64,000 nt of DNA from Taeniopygia guttata (GCF_048771995.1 NC_133033.1:4712501-4776500), one strand, 5' to 3'. Positions 13,501 to 23,673 are shown, counted from the first letter of the stretch. The notes: generated by a model not told the origin, from the letters alone. Numbers and translations are program-made.

Positions 13501-14850
13501 AGGCTGCGGATGTTGGCGGCCCTGGCCACGCCGGCGTCGCGCCCGCTCAGCACCCCGGACACGTGGGTGCCGTGGCTGTCACACTGGCTGGCCTGGCACG
13601 GGCACCATTGCATCAAAGCAGGTTTGCAATCCCACAGCGTCCCCCCGACCCTTTCCCACCTTGATTCCATCTTACCCGACACACACCCGTGCTACCCTAG
13701 AACACTTTCCTACAAAGTGCCCGACTCAGCCATATATCCAAATAGACCGCCTTGAGGGTCTCAGTATCCCCCAGGACCACAGCTCCTGTTGTTCATCCTG
13801 CCCAGCGTCCGGCCATCCATCCATTTTGGTCCAGGCCAAGTGTCTCCCTCATCCTGGAAAGCTTCACGAGCCTGGCCAGGATTTCGTGGATGTGCTCTGG
13901 CCAGGATGCAGCATGTGGCACCTCAGGACTCACCTGCCTGTGGAAGCGGGTGCCATCCTCCTCGGGGATGCTCTCGAAGCCAGTCACAGTCACCCTGCCC
14001 TCGATCTCCCGGTGGGTGCTCTGCACGCTGGTGTCCAGCAGGTAAATCTCGGCCAGGTCACCTTTATCTGCCAGGGATGCAGCAGGGGAGAAAGGCAACT
14101 ACCACCACGGTCAGCACAGGCCACCTGGGTTGCTCCCAAAATGCAGCTCCAGACCCACAGCACCACGAGGCAAAGGAATATTCCCATTCCTCAATTAAGG
14201 AGAGGGGTCCTGACTCTTCCTCAAAGCGTCGCCCCCCTCACACAGCCCAGCGCTTACTGGGAGGGCGGTAAGTGCCCGAGCTGGGCTGCGGCGGCAGGAT
14301 CCTGCCCAGGTTCCAGGGAATGCTCTGGGCAAAGACGTAGGCATCCTCCTCAATGTACCTCACGTGCGGCAGCCTCAGCGCCTGCGGGGAGGACACAAAG
14401 CTCCTGTTTCCCCCCAAAGTGCCATCCCCTGCCACGACCCCGTCCTCACTCCACGCACCGTGTCCAGGACGTCGCTGCTCATCCTCACCAGGAAGGCGGG
14501 CAGGAGGTGGAAGACGTGCAGCAGCTCGGCCCGGTGTCCCCGCCGAGCCGCCCGGGCCCGCAGCCGCCGGACCGTGCCTGGCAGCTCGGCCTCGCTGCCC
14601 GCCCGCAGCATCACCACGTAGCGCCCGGGCAGCCGCCACGACGCCTGCGGGGACACGAGCAGCGGGCTGGGCTTCGGGGGACACACGCGGCAGCGTGGCT
14701 GTCCCCCCACCCCGTGCTCCTCACCTTGGCGGCGCGATGGAAAGCGGCGGATCCCGGAGGGGCGGCCCCGACGGCGGCTTCGCCCTCCTGGGCCGGCCCC
14801 AGGGCCAGAAGCAGCTCCGCCAGTGCCAGCGCCAGTGCCCGCAGGGACAT
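10532..14850 (-). CDS. PCSK9: PCSK9, proprotein convertase subtilisin/kexin type 9, complete
   Basis: Secreted proteinase K-like protease that cleaves itself once and then escorts the LDL receptor to lysosomes. Twelve minus-strand exons: 14725-14850, 14459-14644, 14258-14381, 13934-14067, 13451-13592, 13180-13376, 12901-13084, 12566-12736, 11593-11741, 11329-11494, 10920-11101, 10532-10699. They sum to 1,929 nt (642 aa plus stop) with every phase matching. Signal peptide about 1-20. Autocleavage site VFAQ/SIPWN is at Q123. Catalytic Asp157 (LLDTS), His197 (SHGTH), oxyanion Asn288 (AAGN) and Ser357 (SGTSQ) each sit exactly 29 residues before the human positions. The furin-type site RFHR, LDLR-contact Phe350 and Asp345 are kept, and a Cys-rich C-terminal domain follows. 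The whole 29-residue deficit lies before the cleavage site. The human N533 sequon is absent. Intron 7 has a GC donor. No break is seen, so the gene looks functional. Confidence 0.95.
11773..12440. repeat. 12-bp minisatellite in PCSK9 intron 8
   Basis: About 55 tandem copies of a 12-bp unit, ACC-C(T/A)C-AGT-G(T/C)C on the + strand, between PCSK9 exons 8 and 9. Variation is concentrated at two positions of the unit, so copies fall mostly into a few classes. Because 12 is a multiple of three, the array creates long spurious open frames on both strands. The transcribed strand is G-rich, with many GGGT runs. Confidence 0.95.
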
Positions 14851-14933
14851 CCCGCACCCTCGGGCAGCGCCGGGACCCTCGGCACCGGGGACGGCACCGG
14901 CAGCGATCCCTGCGCGACCGAGAGGGGCCGGAG

Positions 14934-15290
14934 CGCACCGGCGGCTCTGAGCTCCCGGTGCGCACCCGCGGCTCGGAGCTCCCGGTGCGCACCGGCGGAT
15001 CTGAGCTCCCGGTGCGCACCGGCGGATCTGAGCTCCCGGTGTGCACTGAGCTCCCGGTGCTCACCGGCGGTTCTGAGCTCCCGGTGCGCACCAGCGGATC
15101 TGAGCTCCCGGTGCGCACCCGCTGTTCTGAGCTCCCGGTGCGCACCCGCTGTTCTGAGCTCCCGGTGCTCACCCGCGGATCTGAGCTCCCGGTGCGCACC
15201 GGCGGATCTGAGCTCCCGGTGTGCACTGAGCTCCCGGTGCGCACCCGCGCAGCTCCCGGTGCTCCCGGTGCTCCCGGTGCTCCCGGCTCT
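14934..15290. repeat. 27-bp GC-rich minisatellite upstream of PCSK9 start codon
   Basis: Roughly a dozen units of about 27 bp built on ctgagctcccggtgcgcacc, some shortened, ending in short gctcccggt repeats. It lies between the PCSK9 start codon (14,850) and the HNF1-like site (15,309), so it is in the 5' UTR or core promoter. Confidence 0.9.
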
Positions 15291-15308
15291 GCCCGTGCCG
15301 CCGGGCGG

Positions 15309-15321
15309 GTTAAGCATTAAC
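15309..15321 (-). promoter_or_regulatory. HNF1-type palindrome in PCSK9 promoter
   Basis: On the minus strand the site reads GTTAATGCTTAAC, one base from the HNF1 consensus GTTAATNATTAAC and very like the known human PCSK9 HNF1A site. It lies 459 bp upstream of the start codon, next to a GC box (gggcggg on +, 15304-15310). The human site also sits a few hundred bases before the ATG and drives liver expression. Function here is inferred. Confidence 0.7.
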
Positions 15322-15354
15322 GGGGCCGCGGCGAGAGGGCAAACGGGGCCGCTG

Positions 15355-15365
15355 CTCACCCCGAG
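15355..15365. promoter_or_regulatory. Weak SRE-like sequence (candidate only)
   Basis: The + strand reads ctcaccccgag, resembling the sterol-element core TCACCCCAC but not matching it. It is on the far side of the HNF1 site from the gene, unlike the human arrangement. It is the only SRE-like string I found near the promoter. Confidence 0.2.
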
Positions 15366-15746
15366 TCCCGGCGGATCGCTGGGGGCTCTGGCGAGCAAAG
15401 CGCAGCCGCTCAAGGAGTGTTTTCAGAAAGGACTGAAAGCTTTAATGTGCCTCCTACCGCCTCACTCCACGAATAATTTCCCGTGAAATCCTCTAATCCT
15501 GTTTGGGTATTTTTTACAGAGTCGTCACACGTGGCAAATGTCATTTTTGCGGGATGATGTCGGCGCTTTCCGGCGAGTCCCCACCCGCATCCCCACCGAC
15601 CTTCGGCAAACCCCGTCCCTACTCCCGGCTTTTCAGGGAAATAGGAACTTATTTGTGGTTTGGGCTGGTTATTTATAAGCTCCTCAGAGGTTAAATGTTT
15701 ACATGGATGCACATGTTTTATCCAGACGTGTGTGATTCGTGTGGAT

Positions 15747-15955
15747 GTGTATGGTTTGTATGAATATATGTTTTACATGGTGTACATGCTATAATTATGT
15801 GTATGGTTTGTATGAACATATGATTTACATGGTGTACATATTATAATTATGTGTATGGTTTGTATGAATATATGATTTACATGGTGTACATGTTGTAATT
15901 ATGTGTATGGTTTGTATGCACATATAGGTTTTATATGGGTGTGTGTGGATGTGTA
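15747..15955. repeat. 52-bp AT-rich tandem array
   Basis: Four tandem copies starting at 15747, 15799, 15851 and 15903. Each begins gtgtatggtttgtatg and contains ttacatggtgtacat. The last copy is diverged, and looser gtgtatg/atgtttta repeats continue to about 16,110. No gene is associated. Confidence 0.9.
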
Positions 15956-16110
15956 GATGGATGTGCATATGTTTTAAATGGATGAACACGTTTTATAATT
16001 GTGTGTATGGTTTGCATGGACTTTGTTTTACATCAGTGTGCATGTTTTATAAGGGTGTGCATGATTCATATGGATGCATGTGTTTAATATGGATGTGAAC
16101 AGTTTGTAGG

Positions 16111-16744
16111 GGAAATTGTGATTTTTTTAATGACACCTCAAGTGGGTGCTTGAACTGCAGGAACACCAGACCCCTCTTGTCACCCACTCTGCTGCAGAGA
16201 GCTGACAATGGAAGGGGTCAGCTTTCAGGACACTGATCATGGGGACAAGTCTCACTCCTGATTTTCTTCTTCCGAGCTGCTAAGTCCCACAGTGAACCAT
16301 TGGGGCCTCCGGAGGCTTCTGAGACAGCTGAGCACGTGGGGACCCTGTCTCAAGGGGGACAGTCTCCTTCTCCCTGCAGCCTTTCCCTTCGTTTTTGCAC
16401 AGGGGACAATCTGTGTCCCACGGAGGGATGGAAGGAGCCCAAAGAGGAGGGAGGTGGTGGCAGAGGTCCCCCAGTGCATCCCCACGTGCTGAGGAACCCA
16501 CGGAGATCTTGCAAGCCTGGGAAGGGATCCGGCCCAGCTCTCACACTCCGGGAGTGTGTATCTGCAGAACGGTTCATTTTTTTAAATTGAGAATTATTCA
16601 AAAGTAGCCCAAAAATTTGCACATTGTGCAGCAGAGCTCTGTTTCAGTCCTGGCTCCCTGCGGGGCTTCCAACGTGTGTGTTTGTGTAAAGGGCGGGTTC
16701 CTGTTGAGGAGGGAGGAAGGAGAGGCTGAGGAGGCATCAGAGAG
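16111..16744. other. Unassigned gap
   Basis: I recognise no gene, RNA or mobile element here. The short open frames on both strands overlap one another and resemble nothing I know. Confidence 0.5.
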
Positions 16745-16992
16745 GACCTCAAAAGTGGGAAGGGCTCCTAAATCCTCAAAAGGGGGAAGGGCTGCTAAGT
16801 CCTCAAAAGGGGGAAGGGCTGCTAAGTCCTCAAAAGGGGGAAGGGCTGCTAAGTCCTCAAAAGGGGAAGGGCTGCTAAGTCCTCAAAAGGGGGAATGGCT
16901 CTTAAATCCTCAAAAGGGGGAATGGCTCCTAAATCCTCAAAAGAGGGAAGGGCTGCTAAGTCCTCAAAAGGGGGAAGGGCTGCTAAATCCCT
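16745..16992. repeat. 27-bp purine-rich minisatellite
   Basis: About nine copies of a 27-bp unit containing tcaaaagggggaagggctgc. The + strand is strongly purine-rich (AAAAGGGGGAAGGG). The codon-multiple period gives a false frame repeating SSKGGRAAK. The array ends about 140 bp before the tRNA gene. Confidence 0.9.
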
Positions 16993-17133
16993 GCTGCGGT
17001 CCCTTCGCGGGGAGAGATGGAGCATCCCGTCGGTAAAAGGAAGGTTCTCCATAGATTTTGGGAAAACTTATATGTATTTAAGCATTGTAACATTGCAATG
17101 CTTCAACCCAGAGGTCTCGGGAGAGCCCTGCCT

Positions 17134-17204
17134 TGCACCAGCCGGGAATCGAACCCGGGTCGCAAGAATGGGAATCTTGCATGATACCACTACACCACTG
17201 GTGC
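17134..17204 (-). tRNA. tRNA-Gly (anticodon CCC)
   Basis: Read on the minus strand this is a complete 71-nt tRNA. The 7-bp acceptor stem is GCACCAG/CTGGTGC and the D-arm region is TGGTGTAGTGGTATC. The anticodon stem GCAAGA/TCTTGC encloses loop TTCCCAT, so the anticodon is CCC. The T-arm contains GGTTCGATTCC. No intron is present, and no CCA is encoded, as expected in eukaryotes. The internal A and B boxes look intact. The acceptor stem differs slightly from the human tRNA-Gly-CCC I remember, but pairing is perfect. Confidence 0.96.
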
Positions 17205-17611
17205 GCTGGTGCCACCGCCCCCGTGGGTGGCCAAGGCTCGGCCCGCTCCCGTCCCAGCGGGGTCCCACGGGCGGTGACATGCGTGGGCAGCGGGAGGAAC
17301 CCCCCCGCACAAGCTGAGGCAGAGCCGGGGCTGCTGCCGCCGCTTAATGCCATGCAGGAATGTCCCGGTCCCGCAATGTTTAACCGCGGCCGGCGCGGGA
17401 GCCGAGTCCGGCTCAAGGATGCTGTGCCGGGGATGGGGGGATGCACACCCAGCTGCGGGAAGGGTTCCACGGGGTCCAGACCCCCTGTCAGCTCCCTTCC
17501 CTGCCTATTCCTGGAGAAACGCTTCTGGAAAACAGATTTCTTTTGCCAAAAATGAAAGTGAGTGCTGAGCCATGCGGTAGGGATCTCTTCTGTGAGGAAA
17601 TTCTGGGAGAG

Positions 17612-17876
17612 GGCTCAGCCTGGAGAAGAGAAGGCTCCAGAGAGACCTTAGAGCCCTTTCCAGCACAGAGATACAGGGGAGCAGGGAGGGATTTTGGACT
17701 GTGAAGCCCTGGCACAGTTTTCCCAGGGAAGCTGTGGATGTCCCATCCTTGGACACATTCAAGGACGGGTCTTGAAGCAACCTAGTCTAGTGGAAGGTGT
17801 CCTGCCCATGGCTGGGGATTTAGAACAAGCTGATCTTCAAGGTCCTTTCCCAGCCCAAACATTCTGGGGTTCTATA
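17612..17876 (+). mobile_element. CR1 LINE 3' fragment
   Basis: Sense-orientation CR1 3' sequence from 'ggctcagcctggagaag' through 'ggatgtcccatccttgg' to 'aaggtcctttcccagccc'. It lies in the PCSK9-BSND intergenic region. It is diverged and 5'-truncated. Confidence 0.8.
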
Positions 17877-17879
17877 GGT

Positions 17880-18700
17880 AAAAGCTTCTGTGTTTCCACC
17901 AGATTCCCACGCTCCACAGGAGCAGTGACACAGTGACATTCTGCCCTCGGATGAGGGTGTGGCTCCATCCAAACAGCATTCCCAGAGCCACCACGCTCCC
18001 CCAGCCTGGGAAGGACAGGCAGGAGCTGAGCCCATGCAATCAGTCTGGTAATGCATCCCCCTGGGGAGCGGCTCACAGCCCTGTGGCAATGTTTAGCCAA
18101 CACTGGAGCCTTCATTCCCCACCCTCCTGTTGGCCATAAACACCCCAAGTGTGTCGGTGCTCCCTGCCCTTCTGCTTGGCTGCTTTGGTGACACCAAGGT
18201 GAGTGAAGGGTGCAGGAGTGTCACAGGGGTGTGGCACCTCAGGTACAGCCTTTTCTTGCACACCCTGCATTCCCTGGCTGGCAAGGGAGCACAGAACATC
18301 TGCGGGGTGCTGGGGGACAGCTTTCCCCCACTTTTGTGCCTGGGGGGTTGGACCTGCAGGGGTTTTAAGCTCCTTCCAGCTCAGTTCTGTGATTCTGTGG
18401 ACTTTGCTGAAGTCTCCCCTGCCAGCAGACAGGTGGGGCCAGGCACAGGCAGACCCAGCCCAGCTTTCCCAAAACACAGCAAGGGACTCTCAGCATCCCC
18501 GTGCTGCTGGATGCACTCATGCTTTGATCCAGACCCGGGGGGGGGCTCAGCCTCACAGATCCCTGCAGTCCTGAGCAGCCAAAGGCTGTGGCTGCCACCA
18601 GCTCTGCCATCTCTGTGTGCTGGACACAGCCTGTGGAGAGCCCCTGTGCTGTCCCTGTCATGGTGACAAAGCAGGCTGAGATCTATCCACATGGTTTGGC
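17880..18700. other. Intergenic gap before BSND 3' end
   Basis: No gene is seen. A short stretch near 18,340-18,400 (gttggacc..ttccagctc..gtgattctgtgg) may be a very worn CR1 tail. Confidence 0.4.
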
Positions 18701-18704
18701 GCAA

Positions 18705-19417
18705 ACGTTTTTTATTCATAGGAAATTTGGGGAGGATGGGAGCCAGCAAAGCCACCTGCAGCTGTTGACACTGACCCAGCAGACAGTGTGCAAAGCCACC
18801 ACCTCAAGTGCCATCACCAGGGGTTTGGATCAGCTGTGTTCTCCTCCCTGTGCCCCCAGGGGTGCTGGAAGCTGGTGCTTGTGCAGGGGACAGCACCATC
18901 TGTCACCTCCATCACCCCTCTCCCAGCCTGGAGATATGAAGGCTGCCTGCTGCAGGAGACTCAGGATCACATTTTAATTTCAGCAGAGCTTGGGTAAGTG
19001 GGAAAAAGACTTTGAGGACACCTCTGCCTGATAAAACCCACCTGCACTGAGCAGGTTTTGCCTACCTAAACCTGACCCTGTTCCAAACTGCACAGCCAAT
19101 CCATTCCCTTCCCAAGCACAGTATTTAGCACAGACCCTGCCCAGCCCAGCTTCTCTGTGCCCACCCAAATGGCTCTGGCAAAGAGGCCTTGTCCCATATT
19201 CTGTTGAATTCAGGAGCAGGGTGTTCCCCCTTTGGGTCTGGGGGAAATGACAAACTCCTGAGTGGCTGGGTTGCACAAGGGGTGCACCACAGCACAGGGA
19301 CAGGCAGGATCCTGGGGCCACTGCACTTTTGGGGACAGCCCCCTTTCCTCCAGGCTGTGACCTGTGTATCCTCTCCATGAGGTGAGTCCATGCCAAGTGG
19401 CCATTCTTCCCAGGAAA
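18705..19417 (-). other. BSND: BSND 3' UTR (inferred)
   Basis: This is minus-strand sequence after the BSND stop. A minus-strand AATAAA lies at 18711-18716 (tttatt on +), implying a UTR of about 0.7 kb. I saw no closer good hexamer. Confidence 0.5.
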
Positions 19418-22198
19418 TCAGTTTTCAGGCTCAGAGAGGCCATCACTCTCCTTGAGCAGAGCATCCGGCTCCTCCTGGAGCCCGTAGTAGAGATCATCCT
19501 CCTTCCCAGGGCCTTTCCAGGGGGATCGGGGCTGCTCTCCCCGCCCCGGGGAGCTGCTCGGGGGGCGGCCGGGGTGGGTGGAGCAGGGCAGGGTGCGGCT
19601 CTGTGGCGTGGGGCTGCCCTCCAGCGATGGCGTGTCCATCTCCTCCAGCAGGGATGCCAGCGCAGCATCCCCCGGGGCTGGCCGGGCGGGGCTGCGGGGA
19701 CAGGGTGACACCAAACACGGCTGGGCAGGAGCTGCGGACCCCCCAGAGCATCACCGGTCCCCTCGCTGGGTGACTGGAGGGACCTGGGAGGTCTGTCCCT
19801 ACCCCAGCCCTTGGTGCCTGCTTTTTTGGGGATACCTGCCTGCCAGGTTCCTGCTGCCCATGGGGTGAAGTAGTGGCTGTCCTTGCATTTCCTGAATCTA
19901 CAGCTGGGATGGGAAAGCATTGCACCAAGTCCTATGCCCTGAGCCTGGGCAGTGACCCCAATCACCTGCAGAGCCCTTTGGAACCTCCCAAATCAACGCT
20001 TGGGCATCATATGTGGCACTTGGTTTGAGGATGATGCACTGTGCATCTCATTTCTATCAAAGCCTGAGCAGGAACTTTGGTGTTATTCTTGTGAGGGACG
20101 TTGTTTGTGTTGATAAAGTGAAATAAAAGCAAAATGCAAAAATGCAAACATCAAAATGCAAATTACAACCAAAGGCCATCTTCATTTCCTCCTGGGAAAT
20201 AATTTGGTTCAGAGGACCCTCGTGGGCTGAGACACCATCCCCACCATTCAGTGGGCCAAGGGTGTGGAGGCTCGGTGCTGCGAGAGCAGCAAAAACCCCT
20301 CTGCATCCTCTCCCTCCCCCAATGCTGGGGGTCTGATCCCCCCATTTTCACCCCAATCCCACAGACACCACATACCAGCTGCCTGCTGCTGTTCCCAGGC
20401 CAGGTGCCAGGTCCTGGGGGGGCTCTCCAGGCACCCCCAGCTCCCGGTGGATCTCTGCTTTGGCTTGCACGGCCGGCTGGGATCGGGGCTGTGCCGTGCC
20501 TGGGGATGGGGCTGTGCTGCCCACCTGCCTCTGAATCTGCTCGTAGGACGGCAGGCTCTTCTCGTAGGTGCTGCTGGCCTCTCGGTTGGGGCAGGGGGCA
20601 ATCAAGCTGCAGGCAAAGGGAGAACAGGGTGCTGAGCAGACCTGGACCACACGGAGCTGGGAGATGCTCAAGCACATGCACACAGGGCTCCATCACCTGA
20701 GGGAGTGGCTTTAGAGGCCATCAAGGCCATGTCACTGCCCACACCAGCAGCAGAGCCAGGGGGTGCCTGCAGGAACACCGCTGGATGCTCTACATCACTC
20801 AGGCACAGCCCTGGGAGGGGCTCAGGCAGCCCTTGCCTCTCCCAGCCTGGTCCCTGCTTGGCATTTCGAGCTGCAGTGCCAGACCCTGCCCTCAGGGCAC
20901 ACACACCACCCTGCTGTGGGACCCACCCGGTGTCCTTCTGTGGCAGCACCGTGGGTTTGTGGTCCAGGAACCGCTCGGCCTCCAGGTCCGCAGGGATGAA
21001 GGTTATCTGGGGGGAAAAGAGAGCAGAGCCCAGGGGCTGTGCTGGGCATCATGGGGACCCTCGGGCCTCACAGTGGGAAAAGGGCCAGAGTGTCCCTTCA
21101 GCTGGGTTTAGGGTCTTTTCCCACCGTATTTGGATGTGTTCATTGGAAATGGCTTTTTTGAGGGAAATCAGAAAGGAATGAATGAATCCGGCAAAGCCCT
21201 GCTCTCAGTGCCCTTCCCCTGTGGAGTCACATGTGTCCCCAAGCTCAGAGGGAGTCCCGAGGCCCACACAGGAGGTCAGTGGTGTCCCATCCTTGAGCCT
21301 CCTGCATGGTGGCAAAGCCACATCTCCCTCCCAGCTGGGGCTGAGCTCAGCTTTGGGTGCTGCTGGTTTCTGCTCCACCCCAGTCCCAGAGAACACAGCA
21401 GCTTCCAGAGGTCCCAGCTGTCCTGGGTCCTGAGGTGGCTCCCCCACATTTTGGAGGGCAGCCAGGTTGTTGACGAGCCACCCAGCAATGCCCAGATCAG
21501 TCCTACAGATGCCCTCTCCTTGGAAAAAGCCCTTTTCTGCCAGCCCCGTTCCCAGGGCAGGGACGCGTGGCTGCGCTCCTGCCGGCGGTGCCCTCTGCCA
21601 AGGAGACTGCCAGAGGAGGGCTGGGCTCAGGGATCCAGGACCCTCCGACCTCCATGGCCACCACAGTCCCTTCCTGGGAGTCCTGGGAGCCTGCCAAGCC
21701 CCAGACCCCAAGGAAGGGGCTGCGTGGGAGAGATGAACACAAGTTTATTTCCTTGGGATTACTCCCTGCTGCCTGTTTGAAAGCAGAGCCCCAGGCTCGG
21801 GGGGTGAAGGAGACAGGGCACATCCTACAGGCATCAGCAGGGCACAAACCTCCCGAAACAATTCCCCTTCCAGATTGCTGCAGCTGGCTTCCCCTGGGGA
21901 AACTGAGGCACAGCCTGAGGCTGCACATCCACAGCTGCCAAAGCCCCCCAAAACCCGGCTGAGCCCTCGAGCCCCACAGAGGGAAGGAAGCAGGAAGGAT
22001 CAGCAGCAGGAAGGATCCTACCTTTGGGTAGCACTGGCACATGCTCCATGTGATGCCCACGGCTACGAGCAGCACACCCAGGACACAGAAGGTGATGTAG
22101 TACTGGGGCTTTTCCACGCTCATGATGAACATCCCCAGCATCACCAGGAAGAAGCCCAAGATGATGAACCCATAGCGGAAGGTCTTCTCCTCTGCCAT
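19418..22198 (-). CDS. BSND: BSND (barttin), ClC-K chloride channel accessory subunit, complete
   Basis: Barttin is the beta subunit that carries ClC-Ka/Kb channels to the basolateral membrane in kidney and inner ear. Exons on the minus strand: 22022-22198, 20927-21006, 20376-20606, 19418-19691. They total 762 nt, 253 aa, with matching phases (human is 320 aa). The N-terminus [12 protein letters not shown] keeps Arg8 and Gly10. Two membrane segments span about 9-26 and 33-51. The palmitoylated cysteines C54 and C56 are present (SMCQCYPK). The acidic C-terminal signature DDLYYGL is conserved near the end. The human PPYVRL motif is not found, but LPSY at 104-107 is an LPxY-type motif in a similar place. 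The third exon could alternatively splice at CAG/GTGGGC near 20,525; reading through gives consistent phase and is preferred. Confidence 0.93.
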
Positions 22199-23317
22199 GG
22201 GCTCTGGGTGGGGGAGGCAGCAGGAGAGACTTTGGGAAGCCGCTCACCTGGGCCGCTGCCTGCTGAGCACACCTGCGGCGTAAGGCGAGGAGTGGTTTCT
22301 CTTTCCAGAGGCTGCCAGGAGCTGAGGATCAGCTGCACGTTGAGCTGGTCCTGCCCAGGGCTGAGCCAGCCAGTTTTTAATGGGTTTGTAATGAATGCAA
22401 ACACTGCCCCGCCGTTCACACTCCAGTGGAGCCACCCGGCACGTGTCCGGGTAACCTTCCCTGCAGGCACGCTCAGCCGGACCCCACGCCTTGGGAAGGG
22501 ACAGGGGGGACAGGGAGCACGGCTGCAGGGATGGGGACCCACAGCCCAGCTGCTGCTGTTGGGATTTTCCCAGCCCTGGGCACTGGAGCTGGACTTGGTC
22601 ATAAATCAGAGCTGGCACAGCCCCAGCAAGGGGGGATGGATGCCAGGGCCCAGCATGTTCTCAAGGACTGTGGGGCTGCAGCAGGAAAAGAGGGAGTGCT
22701 CCGGGCTCTTTTGGAGGCCAGGGGGCTTGGAACAGACCCTGCCTTGCTCTGGCTGAGTGCTAAGACTGGGCTGTGAAGGAGGAACTAAAGCCAGAAAAGG
22801 ATGGAGTGAGGTTGGTCCACCCAGGGAGAGTAAAAACAAAGCGTCCCTGCACCCTGTGCACACTTAAGTTGGAGCTGGGGTGTTAAAAGGTGTCTCCTCC
22901 CCACCACACATCCGACAGCCAGACAGTATTGGTTTTATTCCCTTGATTTATTCCCTCATTTTATTCCCTTGATACACCTGGTTTGTGACAAATAATTGTA
23001 TTATAAACAGCATGTCAGAGTGGCTGAGGAGCCACTCTGCAGCCCTGCAGGCCCACAGGGGCCCAGGGCAGCGCTGAATTTCTGTGGGACGCAGGAACTG
23101 GCAGCAGCCCCTGCCACAGCCGGCCTTTCCTCTGGGCAAGGTTGCACACCGGCCGTGGAGGGCAGGGAGGGAGGGGGCTGTGCCACTCAGGATGGCTTTT
23201 CTAGGAGGCTGCCTGAAATGCTGAGTGCACTTGGATGCTCTGAGCACAGGCACGGCCCACCGAGCATCTCTGACACCCAACGAAGTGAGGTGTGGGGAGT
23301 CCGTGTTCAGGGAAGTG
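22199..23317. other. BSND upstream region
   Basis: This is sequence between the BSND start and the retroviral leader. The promoter is probably in the first few hundred bases, but I see no clear TATA box. A short duplicated motif (tttattcccttgat) lies at 22,934-22,975. No gene is seen. Confidence 0.4.
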
Positions 23318-23673
23318 GCCCCACGTTGGGCGCCAACTGTAGTTTTCCCACGCAGCCCCCCAAAAATCCGACTAGCTCAGAGATAGGGGCTGTGAGGGGA
23401 GGAATACCAGGAGAGGGAAAAGTATTCAAAAGAGGCTCTTACCCCAGGGTGTTGGAACAGCTCTCTTCATTCTGTGGTGTCCATGGGAGAGCGGGGCAAA
23501 AAGAGAAAGAGCAGGAAATCTCAGGGGTCTATATAGGTTTTGGACAGGGTGGGCTTTCCTGGCTCTCCACCAACCCCGTTGGGGCAGGAAGGAGGATCCA
23601 GGGGTTATCCTGATCAGAGTCACAGAGTCCTGGGGGAAGGGGGGCACAGGGTGCCCATGAGCTCACCGTAACA
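23318..23673 (-). mobile_element. Class II (ERVK-type) endogenous retrovirus fragment: LTR plus primer-binding site
   Basis: On the minus strand an LTR of about 336 bp (23338-23673) begins TGTTACGG and ends CTACA, with a TATA-like TATATAG near 23,530. Two bases after it, 23318-23335 is a perfect 18-base primer-binding site for tRNA-Lys (TGGCGCCCAACGTGGGGC), typical of class II/ERVK elements. Some leader sequence may continue to about 23,240. No gag, pol or env and no second LTR are visible, so the element is broken. Age cannot be judged without a partner LTR. Confidence 0.75.

Noticed and set aside
14353-15486. 377-codon + strand frame upstream of and over PCSK9 exons 1-3
   Set aside because: It is antisense to real coding exons and runs through the 27-bp array, whose period is a multiple of three. 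Repetitive SSRCAPADL is an artefact.
20348-20525. Ending BSND exon 3 early at CAG/GTGGGC
   Set aside because: The longer exon to 20376 keeps phase with the final exon (TG|C), and the extra residues fit the human tail better.
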